Assembly (NCBI GenBank): GCA_009746045.1
Contig: RPFO01000380.1
Coordinates: 1,616,020-1,674,175 of the forward strand
DNA length: 58,156 bases
Direction of reading: 5' to 3'
Origin: Mesostigma viride
Lineage: Eukaryota > Streptophyta > Mesostigmatophyceae > Mesostigmatales > Mesostigmataceae
Part shown: in pieces, positions 10,925 to 22,420 of the stretch
Layout: each line of letters begins with the position of its first letter
Numbering within the stretch: the first letter of the stretch is position 1
Program-made: the position numbers and the translations under genes
Notes under the pieces: model-generated
Told to the model about the DNA's origin: nothing
Databases searched by the model: none
The model's input: only the letters and a program-made list of their open reading frames with translations

Positions 10925-12744
10925 AAATTTAAAAAACACGTGCTTGGACCGTTGGGGAGTCACGGAGCACCGGAGTGCTTTTAATAATCCCTGTATGTGC
11001 ACATGCAACAGGAAGAAAGGGCAGAGACCCCCTCTCTTCTTTATGCCAGAGGCATGCCACAGCAGCAATCGGACACGATAGAGGATCCGGCAAATTCTGT
11101 GGGTGCAATAAGACCCGCGTGAGCATAGATATCACAGCAAGGAGCGTGGGCAAGCAAGCGGAGCATAGCTGGGGCGTAGTGCATGGCTGCCGGCTGTACG
11201 TATGATGCTAAGCTAGGCTATGGCTGATTGTGTACCGTGCGTTAGCCGTGCACGGGACTAGGAATGACGTGGCAAGGCTAGGCAATGCTATAAAAATTCT
11301 AGGCATGGCTGCCATGGCGGCAGTGACTACCAATGGTGACAAGGGCTATTCTAGCACGCAGGGGGCGTCCACATCTTGTGGTTGATCACCGGCAGGTCCC
11401 TGCCGGCCCCTCCAGTACACCTTGGGCGTCTGGGGATCCTGCTTGTGGCGGAGGTATTCCGGCCACGTACAGGTCGCGTCGCTGCTGCTGCTGAGCGGGG
11501 GTCAGGTCGTCATCCAGCATCCAGGTTCACGAGGTCATGCATGCAACCGGCCTCTTGCATGCGACGAGAAAGGAACCGCTGCTTGTCCTCAGGAGAGGGG
11601 AAGGTGAGCAGGACTGGACGTGGGGGAGCCGCCTTGTTGCGATCCCGTGAGTGGGGAAGGCGGTGGCACCCGCACAGTACGTTCTACCTCACCTACCAGG
11701 CCGGCCCATGCAAGGGTGATAAGCTGGTCCTTGAGCGCGTCGGCAAGGGTATAGTTGCCGTCTCCCCTGGCTTATGGGGGAAACGGCGCAGCACCACTCG
11801 GCACTCGCGGCGAGCGCGGTCGGTAGCCTCCCGTTGTTTTGTCTGCATGGCAGAAGTCTTCCAGCTCCTGGAGTTTCGTGGTGATATATGGCGTCCTGGT
11901 GGTCGAGGCGGTCGCGGACAGTGCACAGGAGGTCTGCGAAGGAGTGCCGCGAGAGGCTACTGCATCTGCCGGCAAGGTGGGCTGGGATGTGATGGTGGCC
12001 GTCTGCGCTGCAATCGCCGGGACCTGTGCGGCCAGGGCCCGAGCTCGGTTTGGGCGGTGATGGCGTCAAGCTTCTTGACGAGCAGGCCGCACTTGCCCTC
12101 TACCTGATTCAGGCGAGAAATTACTAGCCGGGCGGCATGCGCTTCAGAAGCCTGTCTGTGCCGCGGTCTGCAGCGCTCGCCGTGAGCTGGGGTTGAAGCT
12201 TGTGGGCGACCTTAGTAGTTTCCGCGTTGGAGCCCTTTATAGTGGCCTCCACCGTGTTAAGCGCCGTGGTACCTAAGCGATGTCATCTTCTCGACCAACG
12301 ACCCCTGAGGTCACGTGCTCCTCCATGAGCACTGCGCGGATAATGTCGCCCTTGCAGATTGAGGGAGGAAGCCGATGTGGCTGCCGGCTGCGCAGGCTGG
12401 GCTGCGCCAGGGTTGCGGAGCTTGGCGACGAGGTCGCGTTCAGTTAGCTGGAAGAAGCAGTGTACATGATAGCAAGGCGATGGCTGTGCTCTGGCGGCCG
12501 GGCGAGGAACCTCAATCTCGATCCATGCAGACCTGTTGGCGGCGGGGATGGGCCCACAGGGCCCAAGGAGCTTTCGTTCCTGTGCAATAAGAACTGCAGA
12601 GCTATAGATCTCGGCGCATTCTTCCTTGGTCCGTGATCCTGCCAGTTGCTGAAAGAAAAGCGTTCGTAGTCTGGTAGGTACTTTCGCCATTTGTGTTCGT
12701 GGCTGCCAGGGTTTCTTGCATGCATGGGCTCGGGCGAGGCCAAT
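10925..12744 (-). mobile_element. L1-like family 1 element: degraded ORF1 plus 3' UTR
   Basis: Read on the minus strand, 12740 to about 11345 is a heavily frameshifted ORF1. Recognisable pieces are RRFPHKPGET (RRM), the LLTFPS-type strand near 11600, AQQQQRRDLY near 11490 and the C-terminal VIN-HKMWTPPA block near 11370. The 3' UTR follows from about 11345 to 10940 and ends in the family-1 hairpin (CGTTGGGGAGTCACGGAGC) beside an AT-rich tail. Several open frames here on both strands are fragments or shadows of this ORF1. Confidence 0.7.
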
Positions 12745-13150
12745 TAATTAATTGATTAAACTCGTGCTCCCGTTGGGGAGTCACGGAGCACAAGAGTTCC
12801 TGTATATACATGCACAATAGGAAGAAAGGGCAGAGACCCCTTTCTCCTTCATGCCAGAGGCATGGGCACACAGCAGCAATCGGACACAATAGACGATCCG
12901 GCAACTTAGTTCTGTGGGTGCAATTATAAGACCCGTGTGAGCATATCATAACAAGGTCCGAGTGTACGGGGCAAATAAGCGAAGCATAGCCTGGACGTAG
13001 CATGGCTGGTTGTACAAGGGCTAAGCTAATAAGGCTATGGCTAGCAACTTGTGCGTTAGCGGTGCACATGACTGGCTAGGTATGGTGGCACGGCTAGGCA
13101 AACATCTCCTTGATTGTAGGCATGGCTGCCATCAGATCGAGGGCAGTGAC
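12745..13150 (-). mobile_element. L1-like family 1, 3' UTR only
   Basis: Starts at a TTAATTAATTGATTAA tail (12742-12758) followed by CTCGTGCTCCCGTTGGGGAG and the shared 3' UTR blocks (CGATCCGGCAA, GGTGCAATTATAAGACCC, GTGCGTTAGCGGTGCAC). Similarity ends near 13150, before any ORF1 sequence, so this is a severely 5'-truncated copy. Confidence 0.75.
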
Positions 13151-14403
13151 TACGAGGCGCTTGGCGATGGGTTTGCGGGTAATTCAGACGGCTGGGCGAG
13201 AGCAATGGCGAGTGTGCACTACAGGTCAAGCAAGGGTTGTTGGGAGCCGGAAAGCTCCTTTTCCAGACCGCATTTACTAAGCTTTCTGATGAACATGACT
13301 TGAGAGTGACTTTGCAAGTGGCCAGCGTCCAAGCAAACTGAAAGCCAAGTGCTGACGGATGTGGCAGGCACAGGTACAGTACAGTGGACAACATGATCAT
13401 GGCCGGCCACGTGGCATAATGATTCATGAGTTCTACCAATTGGGCAGTCATTAGGCTAATTACCACAGTCTTGAGGCAACCGACCCGGTGTGACGTACAC
13501 TGCCCCGGTCTAACATATTACACATCATCATGATGGCAGACGGATAGCCGGTTTCTATTGGGCTGCATGCAACCACGGCACTGAGCATCATGGTGGGCCG
13601 GAGCGGCACCCGGCCAATGAGGCGGGCCGGCAGCCCGGGGAGGCGGGGACAGCAACCAACAAGTCTTTGACCCCTACACTGAACCCCGCCGGGTTCACCG
13701 TGCGGGCCCCGCAAACCACCGACTGACTCAATAATGACCGCCACCGCCACCGTCAGCAGCCCCTCGGCCGGGGCACCGGCTTTAGTCACTATGGCAAGGA
13801 TGACTGCGGTCGGTTCCGGCCTTGAAATCAAATCACTATTTTCCGGCCTGGGCATCATGATGCCAGTGACCCCGCTGCTCTTGCCGGAGACCGGAGCACG
13901 ACGGTCACGCACACGTAGCTTCGATCGTGGAACTGATGCCTTGTTGGCGAGCGGGCAACTGTTCCCGCCGAACGCGACTCCGCGATGCCGTCGCGTCGGC
14001 GGTCGGCGGCCATGCAGCCATGCGCGGCGCGGCACCTTGGCCGCTGCAGCCAAATTGTATATTGTTTGTTAGCTGCTAACGGAGGCCACTCTGGCGCCAC
14101 GCCGCGCTTGTTCTACCCGGACCCCGCCAGACGGGCACTCGGGCAGCAGCTGAGCACCTCCAGTGCCTGCACTGGCATTTGGCAACACGCCAATGAAGTT
14201 GCATCGCGGGTGCTACATATGGGGAAAGTCGCCCATATTTTATACCAACTGCTGCACGGTTGGTGCGGCCCGCCAGAAATTCGCCATGAATACGGTGTAC
14301 AATTTGCATTCGCAGCTATACAATGTCGGTGGCGAAAAGCAATGCTCTAGTCGTACTGCAAATGTTTGCTGAGTAGTCGCAGCTTAGCAAATAATTATTT
14401 GTG
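13151..14403. other. Intergenic region upstream of bL21m
   Basis: About 1.25 kb without a recognisable gene. GC-rich open frames at 13460-14072 on both strands have no family motifs and low-complexity Arg/Pro/Ala composition. The promoter of bL21m is expected in the last few hundred bases, but I cannot point to a clear core element. Confidence 0.4.
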
Positions 14404-16011
14404 ATGTCGCGTCCCGCTCTCGTGCGAAGACTCCCCGGCAGTCTGGGGGGCTGGAGCGTTGTTTGTGGGTTTCTCGCAGAACGCTGTTTAATAAGTTCGA
14501 CGCCGCTACAATCTGCAGGTGTCTGTAGAACTGTCAGAAACGCATCATTAGTCTCGTCGGATGTCGTGTCTGCTTCTAGTCAGGAAGCTGGAAATGGACC
14601 AGCACGGGCATGTGCGTTCGAACATGGATTACCTTCTCGAGGCTTTGCTGCCTCGGCTGCTCTAGCAGATGCCCATGTAAAGGCTGACGATGACGATTTC
14701 GACGAGAAAGCTGCTTATCCGCCGGAAATATACGGCACTGTGTTTGACATAATTGGGAAGGTGGAGTCACCACTGGAAATTAAACCCGTGAAGGTCTTCG
14801 CAGTGGTCCAGGTTGGTCACTGTGTGATACTACTATTTATTTTTTGTTCGAACTTTGTTTGTCCGCAGTAGGTTTGTCAAGGGTGGAATGACCTTGGTGC
14901 GACTTCTGGCTTTAGTATCGGCTGTCACGGCAGCATGCGGTATCATCTGCACGATACTCACTGTCAAGTGGTAGGCAGTTACATGCGCGTGGTTTTAGGG
15001 AGGCACAGCAGGGAGACGTAGTGCCTTTGGTGCTGCCACCTGTACAGGCACGCTAGCTGTAGCCGTTGGATTCTTATTGCACTTTCCATTCCCCCCCCCG
15101 CCAGGCCCTTAACCCCCACCCCCACCCATAAATAAGTTATTATCTAGGGAGTGGTTCTTCTAACCCCAATACGCAAATCAGACGGTGCTTGATCCGGTAA
15201 AGGAAGACCTGGTTCCATGCCACTCTCGCCTCTTCTCTCTGCAGACATGTGCCTGTGGTGGTTTGCTCGGTAGGGACCTCACCCCCTCGCGCTCATGCCC
15301 CCATCGCTCATGTCCCTTCTGCGTGCTACCCTCTGCAGCATGCTCCCCTTGACCAGCATTCCTGTGGGGTGGCTCGCAGCACGGCTCCCTTTGCAATCGT
15401 TGTGGCTTCGCAAGGCAGCCCCTTGGTGGCAACAATAACGGAAACACCTTTATAACCAAAGAAGGGGGTTGTCTTGTGAAGCCGTAGAAATTGTATCTGG
15501 ATCCTGCTTCGTAGCTTCTGTCCCATGCACACGCCAATGAGACGTCGACCGCAACTACACGACTGAAGCATTCGGAACAATTGTTTTGGACTTATTGTTT
15601 TGGACTTATTGTTTTGGACTTGTTGTTTTGGACCCATTGGTTTGGCCCATGGGCTGGTATGGACCGCAATTCAACCCCGTTTGCATCCTCTTGATGCATA
15701 CCTCCCTCCAACCTTCCCCCTCGCCCTTCACAAGCCCACACGCTACAAGCTTAACCCCCCCCCCCCCCGCCCCCTCCCCCCCCCAACCCTGCAACCCTCC
15801 AACCCTACCCCTTATGCCATCTACCAGCTCGCGACTCTTCACACGGCATCGTGACCTCCTAACATCCTTCCCTCCTCCAACCCTACACATTGCTCCTCCT
15901 GCCCGACCTCCTTCAGATTGGCTCGCAGCAGTTCAAGGTGTCGCCGGACGATGTGCTGTACGTGGAGAAGCTGCACGCGGACATCAACGACAAGGTATGT
16001 GTGTGTGTGTT

Positions 16012-16049
<38 letters not shown>

Positions 16050-18694
16050 TGTGTGTTTTGTTTATTGATAGGAGCAGCCAGTTGGTCGGGTGATGCGTGT
16101 GTGCTGTACGTGTAGAAGCTGTGCGCTTACATCAACGGCAAGGTGCCTCGAGCTCTGGTTTCTTGCCCCAGTGGATTAGCAATCTTTGTGTTGCCTGAAT
16201 TGCGTCAAATATGGGAATGTACATCTAGGGTGCCTTTTTCTCTTTGGCTGCTGATGCTCGTGCCAGATGCTCCCCTTTGCTGCATGCTGCCCACGGTTGT
16301 GAGTGACTAGTCTTCTTCCGAGTCTCAGTTTACTGCGAGTCATGAGGCGGTCACAGATGAGGCGGTGGCGAGGCTCTGATGCCATGTTATGTGGTGTGAT
16401 GTAACGTGACTGTGGCAATAGGATAGAGTGAAGCAACATGACAGATGACAGCAGTACTACGGCAGAGTTCATTGAATTCTGGGGGCTCGCCTGACACCTG
16501 TGTCCCCGCACTCTGTTGCGGTGATGGGTGGTCGGGCGCGCCGTGTGCCAGCTGGCGCTCAAGCGCGTGTTGCTGCTGGGATCCGCCACCCAGACCATCC
16601 TGGGGCGGCCCTTCATCCCCAACGCCAACGTCGTGGCGGTGGTGGAGGCGCAGGTGCGTCCGCTCCCACTCTTGCAACTCTTTACCCATCTTGCAAAGGC
16701 GGGCTTCATTACATTTGCAAAGGCTTACCACGGTTGCAGATGTGTACCACTCTCATTTACTCTTATCTTGCAGACGTCACCTCAGGTATAGCAGACCCAT
16801 GGCGAGGCACTGGGAGGTTTGGTCGGTGGGTGGGTCAATGGGCAGGCTGGTCGGTGCTTAAGACCGATGGTGGGTTTTAGTATGTTTTTGTGGCATCCCG
16901 TAGGTGGATGCCCCTACCAGGCAGAGATTGAGGTGGCACTGGTGGATTGAGGGGACTGGTGGCAAAGAATGGCTCCTGCATGTATTCTCACGCAAAGAAC
17001 TGGGGCTGGCATCGATGCAGCTTGAGCTTGACGGGTTTTGCATTTGGTTGGTGCAAAGTTGAGTAGATGGGGGAACATCAGTCGTGGTTGCGCCTGGGCT
17101 GACCTCCCCACGAGGTGGTGGAAGCAACCGTGGAATCGTGTTGTAGGCAGCCTTGTGCATGGGTGGGGATGCGCGTGCCTGTCTGCATGGCTGTGGTGTT
17201 GGCCATGTAGCAAGGTTTCCCCTTGGCGAGGACCGCGGCTCAAGGGGGGGGTTCTCAGTTGTGCTATCTGAGGTGCCACCCCTGGCTGTCACGTAATGCT
17301 AAGTATTCCGCCAAGTATGAAGGTCAAGCATCAAGCCAAGTATTCAGGTCAAGGAACAGCCACTCCGTACGTTGCCATGTGCATGAAGTGAGGTGACACA
17401 CATTCTCGCATGCGTGTGTGTGTGTATGTGTGCGTGTATGTGTGCGTGTGCTATTCCGGTTGTGCATGTGCTTGTGGGCGTGTGCGCCGCTTGCGTGTCG
17501 CAGGAGAAGGACAAGAAGGTGATCATTTTCAAGAAGAAGCGGCGAAAGAACTACCGGAGGACAAACGGGCACCGGCAGGTAGTCAATATAGTATATATCA
17601 TGGAGACAGCCAGGGGAGTAGTTATGATTGATACTGTGTATATGATAAGGTTATTTTTGATATTGCAATAGTAGTAAATATAATGATTGCCAAGCGCCCT
17701 CAAGCACTAGCGGTATTTATATAAATGAGACAACCATGTCAATTAGATGCTGATTATGCTCCTAGCAAGTAGGAAGGTGAGTCTGGCCATGCATGCCTGC
17801 GGTTCGTTGCGGCTGGTGACAGTGCGGCTGTGGGAGATTTCCTCTAGTGCGCCGGCCCAGCCATGACTTGTTGATGTGATGTGCGGTTGTATGCATGGGC
17901 AGGTTGTATGCATGGGCAGGTTGTATGCATGGGCAGGTTGTTTGTATGGGCAGGTTGTTTGTATGGGCAGGTTGTATGCATGGGCAGGTTGTTTGTATGG
18001 GCAGGTTGTTTGTATGGGCAGGTTGTATGCATGGGCAGGTTGTATGCATGGGCAGGTTGTTTGCATGGGAAGGTTGTTTGCATGGGCAGGTTGTATGTAT
18101 GGGCAGGTTGTTTGCATGGGCCGGTTGTTTGCATGGGAAGGATGTATATGTATGGGCCTTGGTTCGAAACATGCCTCTTGGTCTACTTTGCAGAGCATAA
18201 ATTAGAGAGCAAGGTGTCGTCGCCCTGTCCGTTGGTGGGATGCGGATGGCTGGGGCAGCCAGGCAACAGGAAGGGAACTGTCAGAAGGGTGAGAGACGGG
18301 GCAGAGGAAGGCTATGTACAGCGCGTGATGGATGGGCTTTCTTAGACAAAAATGAAAGTAATATGCCCACCACCTGTAGTATTCCCACCACCTGTACTGT
18401 GCCCAGCACCTCCGAATAGTGTCACACAGGCTCCATCACAGTACTGCATGCAGTTCTGGTAGTCCTTCCCTGTGTGCATTGCCCATAAACACTCTGTCCC
18501 CGAGACCATCGGTGCAAACACAGATGACACGCCTCATGACACCTGGCCGGTTTTTCTCATTTATGTCTGGCTGTGCCACCTGTCATGTCGCGATGTGGAC
18601 GTCTGGCCACTTGTACTCCTCTCCTCCTCGGCCACAGTCCTTGACAAGCTTGCGCATCTTGGAGATCAACGGGATCGAGGAGGCGCCGCAGTGA
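14404..18694 (+). CDS. MRPL21: Mitochondrial large-subunit ribosomal protein bL21m
   Basis: Five exons: 14404-14811, 15917-15994, 16552-16653, 17504-17578 and 18638-18694. All introns are GT-AG and phase 0; the product has 239 residues. The first 100 or so form a leader rich in Arg, Ser and Ala and low in acids, as for mitochondrial import. The bL21 domain follows: KVFAVVQIGSQQFKVSPDD, then DINDKLALKRVLLLGSATQT, ILGRPFIPNANVVAVVEAQ, KVIIFKKKRRKNYRRTNGHR, and finally TSLRILEINGIEEAPQ. This closely follows the plant mitochondrial L21 (NFD1) pattern, including the basic KKRRKNYRRTxGHRQ block that contacts rRNA. The ATG at 14404 is chosen over an in-frame GTG at 14401. Introns contain TG microsatellites and a 17-bp minisatellite. 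Confidence 0.95.
15996..16063. repeat. TG microsatellite at start of bL21m intron 2
   Basis: Nearly uninterrupted TG dinucleotides broken by TTT steps, beginning directly inside the donor site GTATGTGTG of exon 2. Similar TG or CA runs occur in SBDS introns (3570-3610 and 6180-6215) and before bL21m exon 4 (17408-17450), so TG-rich introns appear to be a general feature of this genome. Confidence 0.85.
17884..18150. repeat. 17-bp minisatellite in bL21m intron 4
   Basis: About 15 copies of a 17-base unit, GGTTGTATGCATGGGCA, with variants carrying TTTGTATG or TTTGCATG and one GGGAAGG. The unit is not a multiple of three, yet all frames of the array stay open on both strands. The Tyr/Met/Trp- or Asn/Leu/Pro-repeat proteins predicted here are artefacts. 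Confidence 0.95.
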
Positions 18695-19760
18695 CGGCTG
18701 TCAGCAGCTGTGGCCTAGGAGGAGAAGCTGATGAGACACTCACAGATCGTCGTGAGCGTCCCGGTCTATCGGTTAAGGACATGCTGCTGTACTCTGTGAC
18801 ATGCCTGCGTCCATGCACTCCAGTACCTGCAAGTACTTGTGCGGGCTCCTACCATGTGGATGGCAGCAGCGCTGGAATAGGACATGGAATAGGGAGGAGT
18901 GCTTATTCCCTGGGCAACCTGTTTTGAGAGTGCATCCAGTCGATTTGCTGGTCAGTTTCTGGTCAAATACCCAAAACCGTGATGGGTATGTCGGTGTTGG
19001 GGACCATCCTCACCATATAGAGTTTCAGTTTGTCCTCCGCCCTAACTGTAGAGCTTCAGTCTGTCCTCCGAGCCAGGCATGTTGTTTGAGCTCGGGTACA
19101 GGTCTAATGGCAGGTCAGGCGTGGTATGTTATCCCTGCCAAGGGTTATGAGGATAACGTTAGAATGCGGATCAATCTACAGATTCCTTCTACAGATCCAT
19201 GCAGATGTCGATCCGACCTTGATGCATGCATTCTGATTCACAATACGTGTATCATTCATATCATTCATTCATCAATGCAGGCCTCCATTAGGAGAGTCAC
19301 GGGGTACCAACTTTTTGAGTAGGTATCTAATTTGATCCCTGCTTGATGCGCAGAGCTATGCTTGTTTGCTATGTTGAAGCTAATTCTCCTCAGGCTGTGT
19401 GCACCCGGGTGCCATCTAGTACATTTTTATCTAGACTCTCCAATTCACATGCATGCAGTCACCAAATGAACCTGTACGTGGCCTGCATGGGCGCTTTCGT
19501 AAGTAAGGACAGCTTGTGTGTCATGCGCATGGGCATGCCACGGAGTACTATCAAGGAGACAACCAGCGCAGGCCAGAAACGGAGTACTATGCTAATATTC
19601 AATGTTAGAAAACAGTTATATACACGATTCAGGTTACAAATGGCGTCTGCATCATGCCCCAACCACTATAGCCACTGGAGGGGAGCTTTAACCCGTAAGC
19701 TTAATTGAGGGGCATGCAACGTGTACGTGATTGAGAAGGGGGCCGTTCCCTGCATTAACT
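18695..19760. other. Intergenic region downstream of bL21m
   Basis: About 1 kb with no recognisable gene or transposon end. ATTCAT-type short repeats occur at 19253-19275. The 3' UTR of bL21m must end here, but I see no TGTAA within the first 300 bases after the stop. Confidence 0.35.
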
Positions 19761-20418
19761 AATTAAACTCGTGCTCCCGTTGGGAAGTCACGGAGCACCG
19801 AAGTGCTTTTAATCCCTGTGTGTGCCGACAACAGGAGAAAGGGCAGAGACCCCCAGTCTCCTTCATGCCTAAGGCATGCCACAGCTGCATTCGGGCACGC
19901 TAGCTAGCTATAAACGGACACGCTAACGATCCGGCAATCTGTGGGTGCAATAAGACCCATCGGCCCAAGGATCATGATGTGGGCATGGCATAACAAGGAG
20001 CGTGGACGAGTAAACTGATCATAGCCAGCTAGGGCGTAGCATGGCTGTACAAGGACTAAGCTAAGGCTACATGGCTGGTTGTGTACCGTGCGTTAGCGGT
20101 GCATGCACGTGACTAGGTATGTTGGCACGGCTAGGCAAACGTTCTAAGCATGGCTGCCGTAGCGGCAGTGGCTACCAGTACAGATACAAGCTCTAGAGGG
20201 CTATATTAGCTAGTCTAGCCCGCGGGGGGCGTCCACATCTTGTGGTTGATCATCAGGTCCCCGCCCCTCCAGTACAGCCTGGGCTTCTGGGGGTCCTGCT
20301 TGTGGCGGAGGTACTCCAGCCACAGGTCGCGTCGCTGCTGCTGCTGAGCGGGGGTCAGGTCGTCGTCCAGCGGTCCAGGTGAGGTCGTGCAACCGCTTGC
20401 GACGAGACCGGCATAGCA
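19761..20418 (-). mobile_element. L1-like family 1 copy: ORF1 C terminus, 3' UTR, hairpin and tail
   Basis: The clearest copy of the family 3' half. On the minus strand from 20408 the ORF1 C-terminal domain reads LDDDLTPAQQQQRRDLW, then LYWRGGDLMINHKMWTPPAG with a stop at 20217-20215. About 450 bases of 3' UTR follow, ending at the GTGCTCC/GGAGCAC hairpin (about 19765-19795) and an AATTAA tail. There is no room for ORF2 between the ORF1 stop and the 3' end. Its 5' end at about 20418 abuts another family-1 copy in the same orientation. Confidence 0.8.
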
Positions 20419-20767
20419 TACCCATCAGTGGGCATGGCGTAACAAGGAGCATGGGCGAGTAAACTGATCATAGCCAGCTAGGGCGTAGCATGGCTGTACA
20501 AGGACTACTACGCTAAGGCTACATCCATGGCTGGTTGTGTACCGTGCGTTAGCGGTGCACGTGACTAGGTATGTTGGCATGGCTAGGCAAACGTTCGATC
20601 TAAGCATGGCTGCCGTAGCGGCAGTGGCTACCAGTACAGATACAAGCTCTAGAGGGCTAGTATTAGCTAGTCTAGCCCGCGGGGGGCGTCCACATAGATC
20701 TTGTGGTTGATCATCAGGTCCCCGCCCCTCCAGTACACCTTGGGCTTCTGGGGGTCCTGCTTGTGGC
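20419..20767 (-). mobile_element. L1-like family 1 copy, 3' half (split by hAT-type element)
   Basis: Repeats the 3' UTR of the previous copy (GTGCGTTAGCGGTGCACGTG; GCATGGCTGCCGTAGCGGCA) and then the ORF1 end (minus-strand KVYWRGGDLMINHKI). At 20767 the similarity stops inside the ORF1 codon run for RHKQDP, exactly at a hAT-type end. It resumes at 28285 with the same 8 bases CTTGTGGC duplicated. Confidence 0.8.
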
Positions 20768-21061
20768 CAGTGTGAGCCAGTACGGCAATACGGCAATACG
20801 GCAAAACCTCGGCGTATTGCGTATTGCCGTATTATACGCGTATTATACGCGTATTATACGCCAAAAAAAAAAAAGTGGTTTTTTGACCGGAAAAGTGGAT
20901 TTTCAATTAGGATAAAATATTCTAAGGTGTTTATCCCATGGGCGTGCCTCTCAAAAACTCTAGCTAATGTCTCAATCTTGATGAAAAACAATACAATGCA
21001 CGTAGAGGTCGCCGGTAGCCGTTTGACACTCACTTGGTTGTCTCATCAATTGTATGAAGTG

Positions 21062-21400
21062 TAATTAATTAATTAATTAGTTAATTATCACGTGACTGCG
21101 TCACGTGGGTGCCAATACAAAGTAGAGGAACCTTCAACCCCTGTACACAATGAGAGGGAGGGAGGGCGCCCTAGCTTCTCTCACTGCCACCGCCCACCAG
21201 TCGGTGGGCAGGCCACATCGAGCGCTCTATCCACATCACGGGGCCGGGGCGCATCACTGTGGGACAACCATTATTAACGATACCAGAGGTAGGCTGAAGC
21301 ATAGCTGATGCTGTACAAGAAAGGTGAAGTGGGCTCAATGGGCGTCTGCTAAGGCATAAGCAAATGGCCACGCTGAGCCATGGCTGGGCTAATGTGATTG
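21062..21400 (-). mobile_element. L1-like family 2, 3' end inside the outer hAT-type element
   Basis: Starts with a TTAATTAATTAATTAG tail, then the palindrome CACGTGACTGCGTCACGTG (8-bp stem, 3-base loop). It continues as the reverse complement of the 3' UTR at 8480-8722 (GGGTGCCAATACA, GGGAGGGCGCCCTAGC, GCATAGCTGATGC). No ORF1 sequence remains. Confidence 0.75.
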
Positions 21401-21654
21401 CGTTCATGCCACTCTAAACCGTTGGGGCTACTCTAAGCCGTTGGGGCTAGATCAGTATACTATGCTCGAGAAATACATGGCAAGTCATGCTATAATGTAA
21501 AAGCTATGTCGATTGCCCTCTTCTAGACAGCTGGCTAGAATCTATTCTGGGGGAGCCCTAGGGGGTGTCGACAGTTTGTTGTTTACGTAAAGGTCATGAA
21601 GTGTGATACTCATCCACTGCATGGTATATAGATTGCTAATTGAACTAATTCCTT

Positions 21655-22300
21655 ATTACAACCATGAACTTATTGATAGGTATACGATTCGACCCAAAAC
21701 CTTGATACAGTATGCAATAAAACGTGAACAGGATAGCACATACCAGATCAAAACCGCAGATTAATTACCTTCCTTGCTGGAGCTAGCCGGATGCCCACCT
21801 CATCGATGTAGCTGCGAGCCGCTTTCCTGGCCGTCGTCGCCAATAAAACATGTCAGCAATATATTTTACACATCTATCCGCGTACAAACGTATCGACTTA
21901 TTTCCCGCCTAGTAACAGTTAGCACATGCACGGCGACCGACCTGGTCGCTGATCAAACGAGGTTGCTGCACCGAGCATAGGGTCGAGACATATCTGCGCA
22001 CACCCAGGCGTTGCCTGCCAATGATATACGCTGTTTAGGACCTATGGATCATGCCTGCAAAATTGCAGTTCAAAATGTCAAGCCATGCTCCCATACCAGT
22101 CAGATTTCTGCACCTCCATGGCCGCGGAGGTCAACTATCATATTTATGCAAGTCGGTCTCGTTTTGCCATCGTTTACCCACGCCGTCAACAGGAGGGGTG
22201 ACATGCCCAGCCAAAATTTCACGGGTACTAGGGTCTGGCCCCAAGGCTGCCGGTGGCTGCATTGGTCCGGCCCCTAGATAAATATAGGGGCTGCGGCTGA
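21655..22300 (+). mobile_element. Diverged relative of the piggyBac-like element interior
   Basis: This stretch aligns by eye with 35348-36000 in the same orientation. Shared blocks include TTCCTTGCTGGAGC / TTTCCTGCGGGAGC, TTTCCTGGC, TCATGCCTGCAAAATT / TCATGCCTACAAAATT, CCATACCAGTCAG / CGTACCAGTCAG and ATGCAAGTCGGT / ATGCACGTCGGT. No protein motif is recognisable in either copy, and I found no TTAA-flanked ends here. Confidence 0.5.
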
Positions 22301-22420
22301 AATAGCCTGCCGGCGGGTGGTCATGGCCCCCATATGGCGAGCCTACTGCCAAAGGGGATTTGCCACGTGGCAAGTGCTCGTCTGCAGTGTTTGGACTTCG
22401 GCGGGCGTTTCCAGCTGCAC

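Noticed and set aside
13460-14100. Overlapping GC-rich frames upstream of bL21m
   Set aside because: Open on both strands, rich in Arg/Pro/Ala, with no motif; typical of GC-rich noncoding sequence.
17743-18345. Repetitive proteins predicted from both strands
   Set aside because: They come from the 17-bp minisatellite in bL21m intron 4; no domain and no consistent frame.
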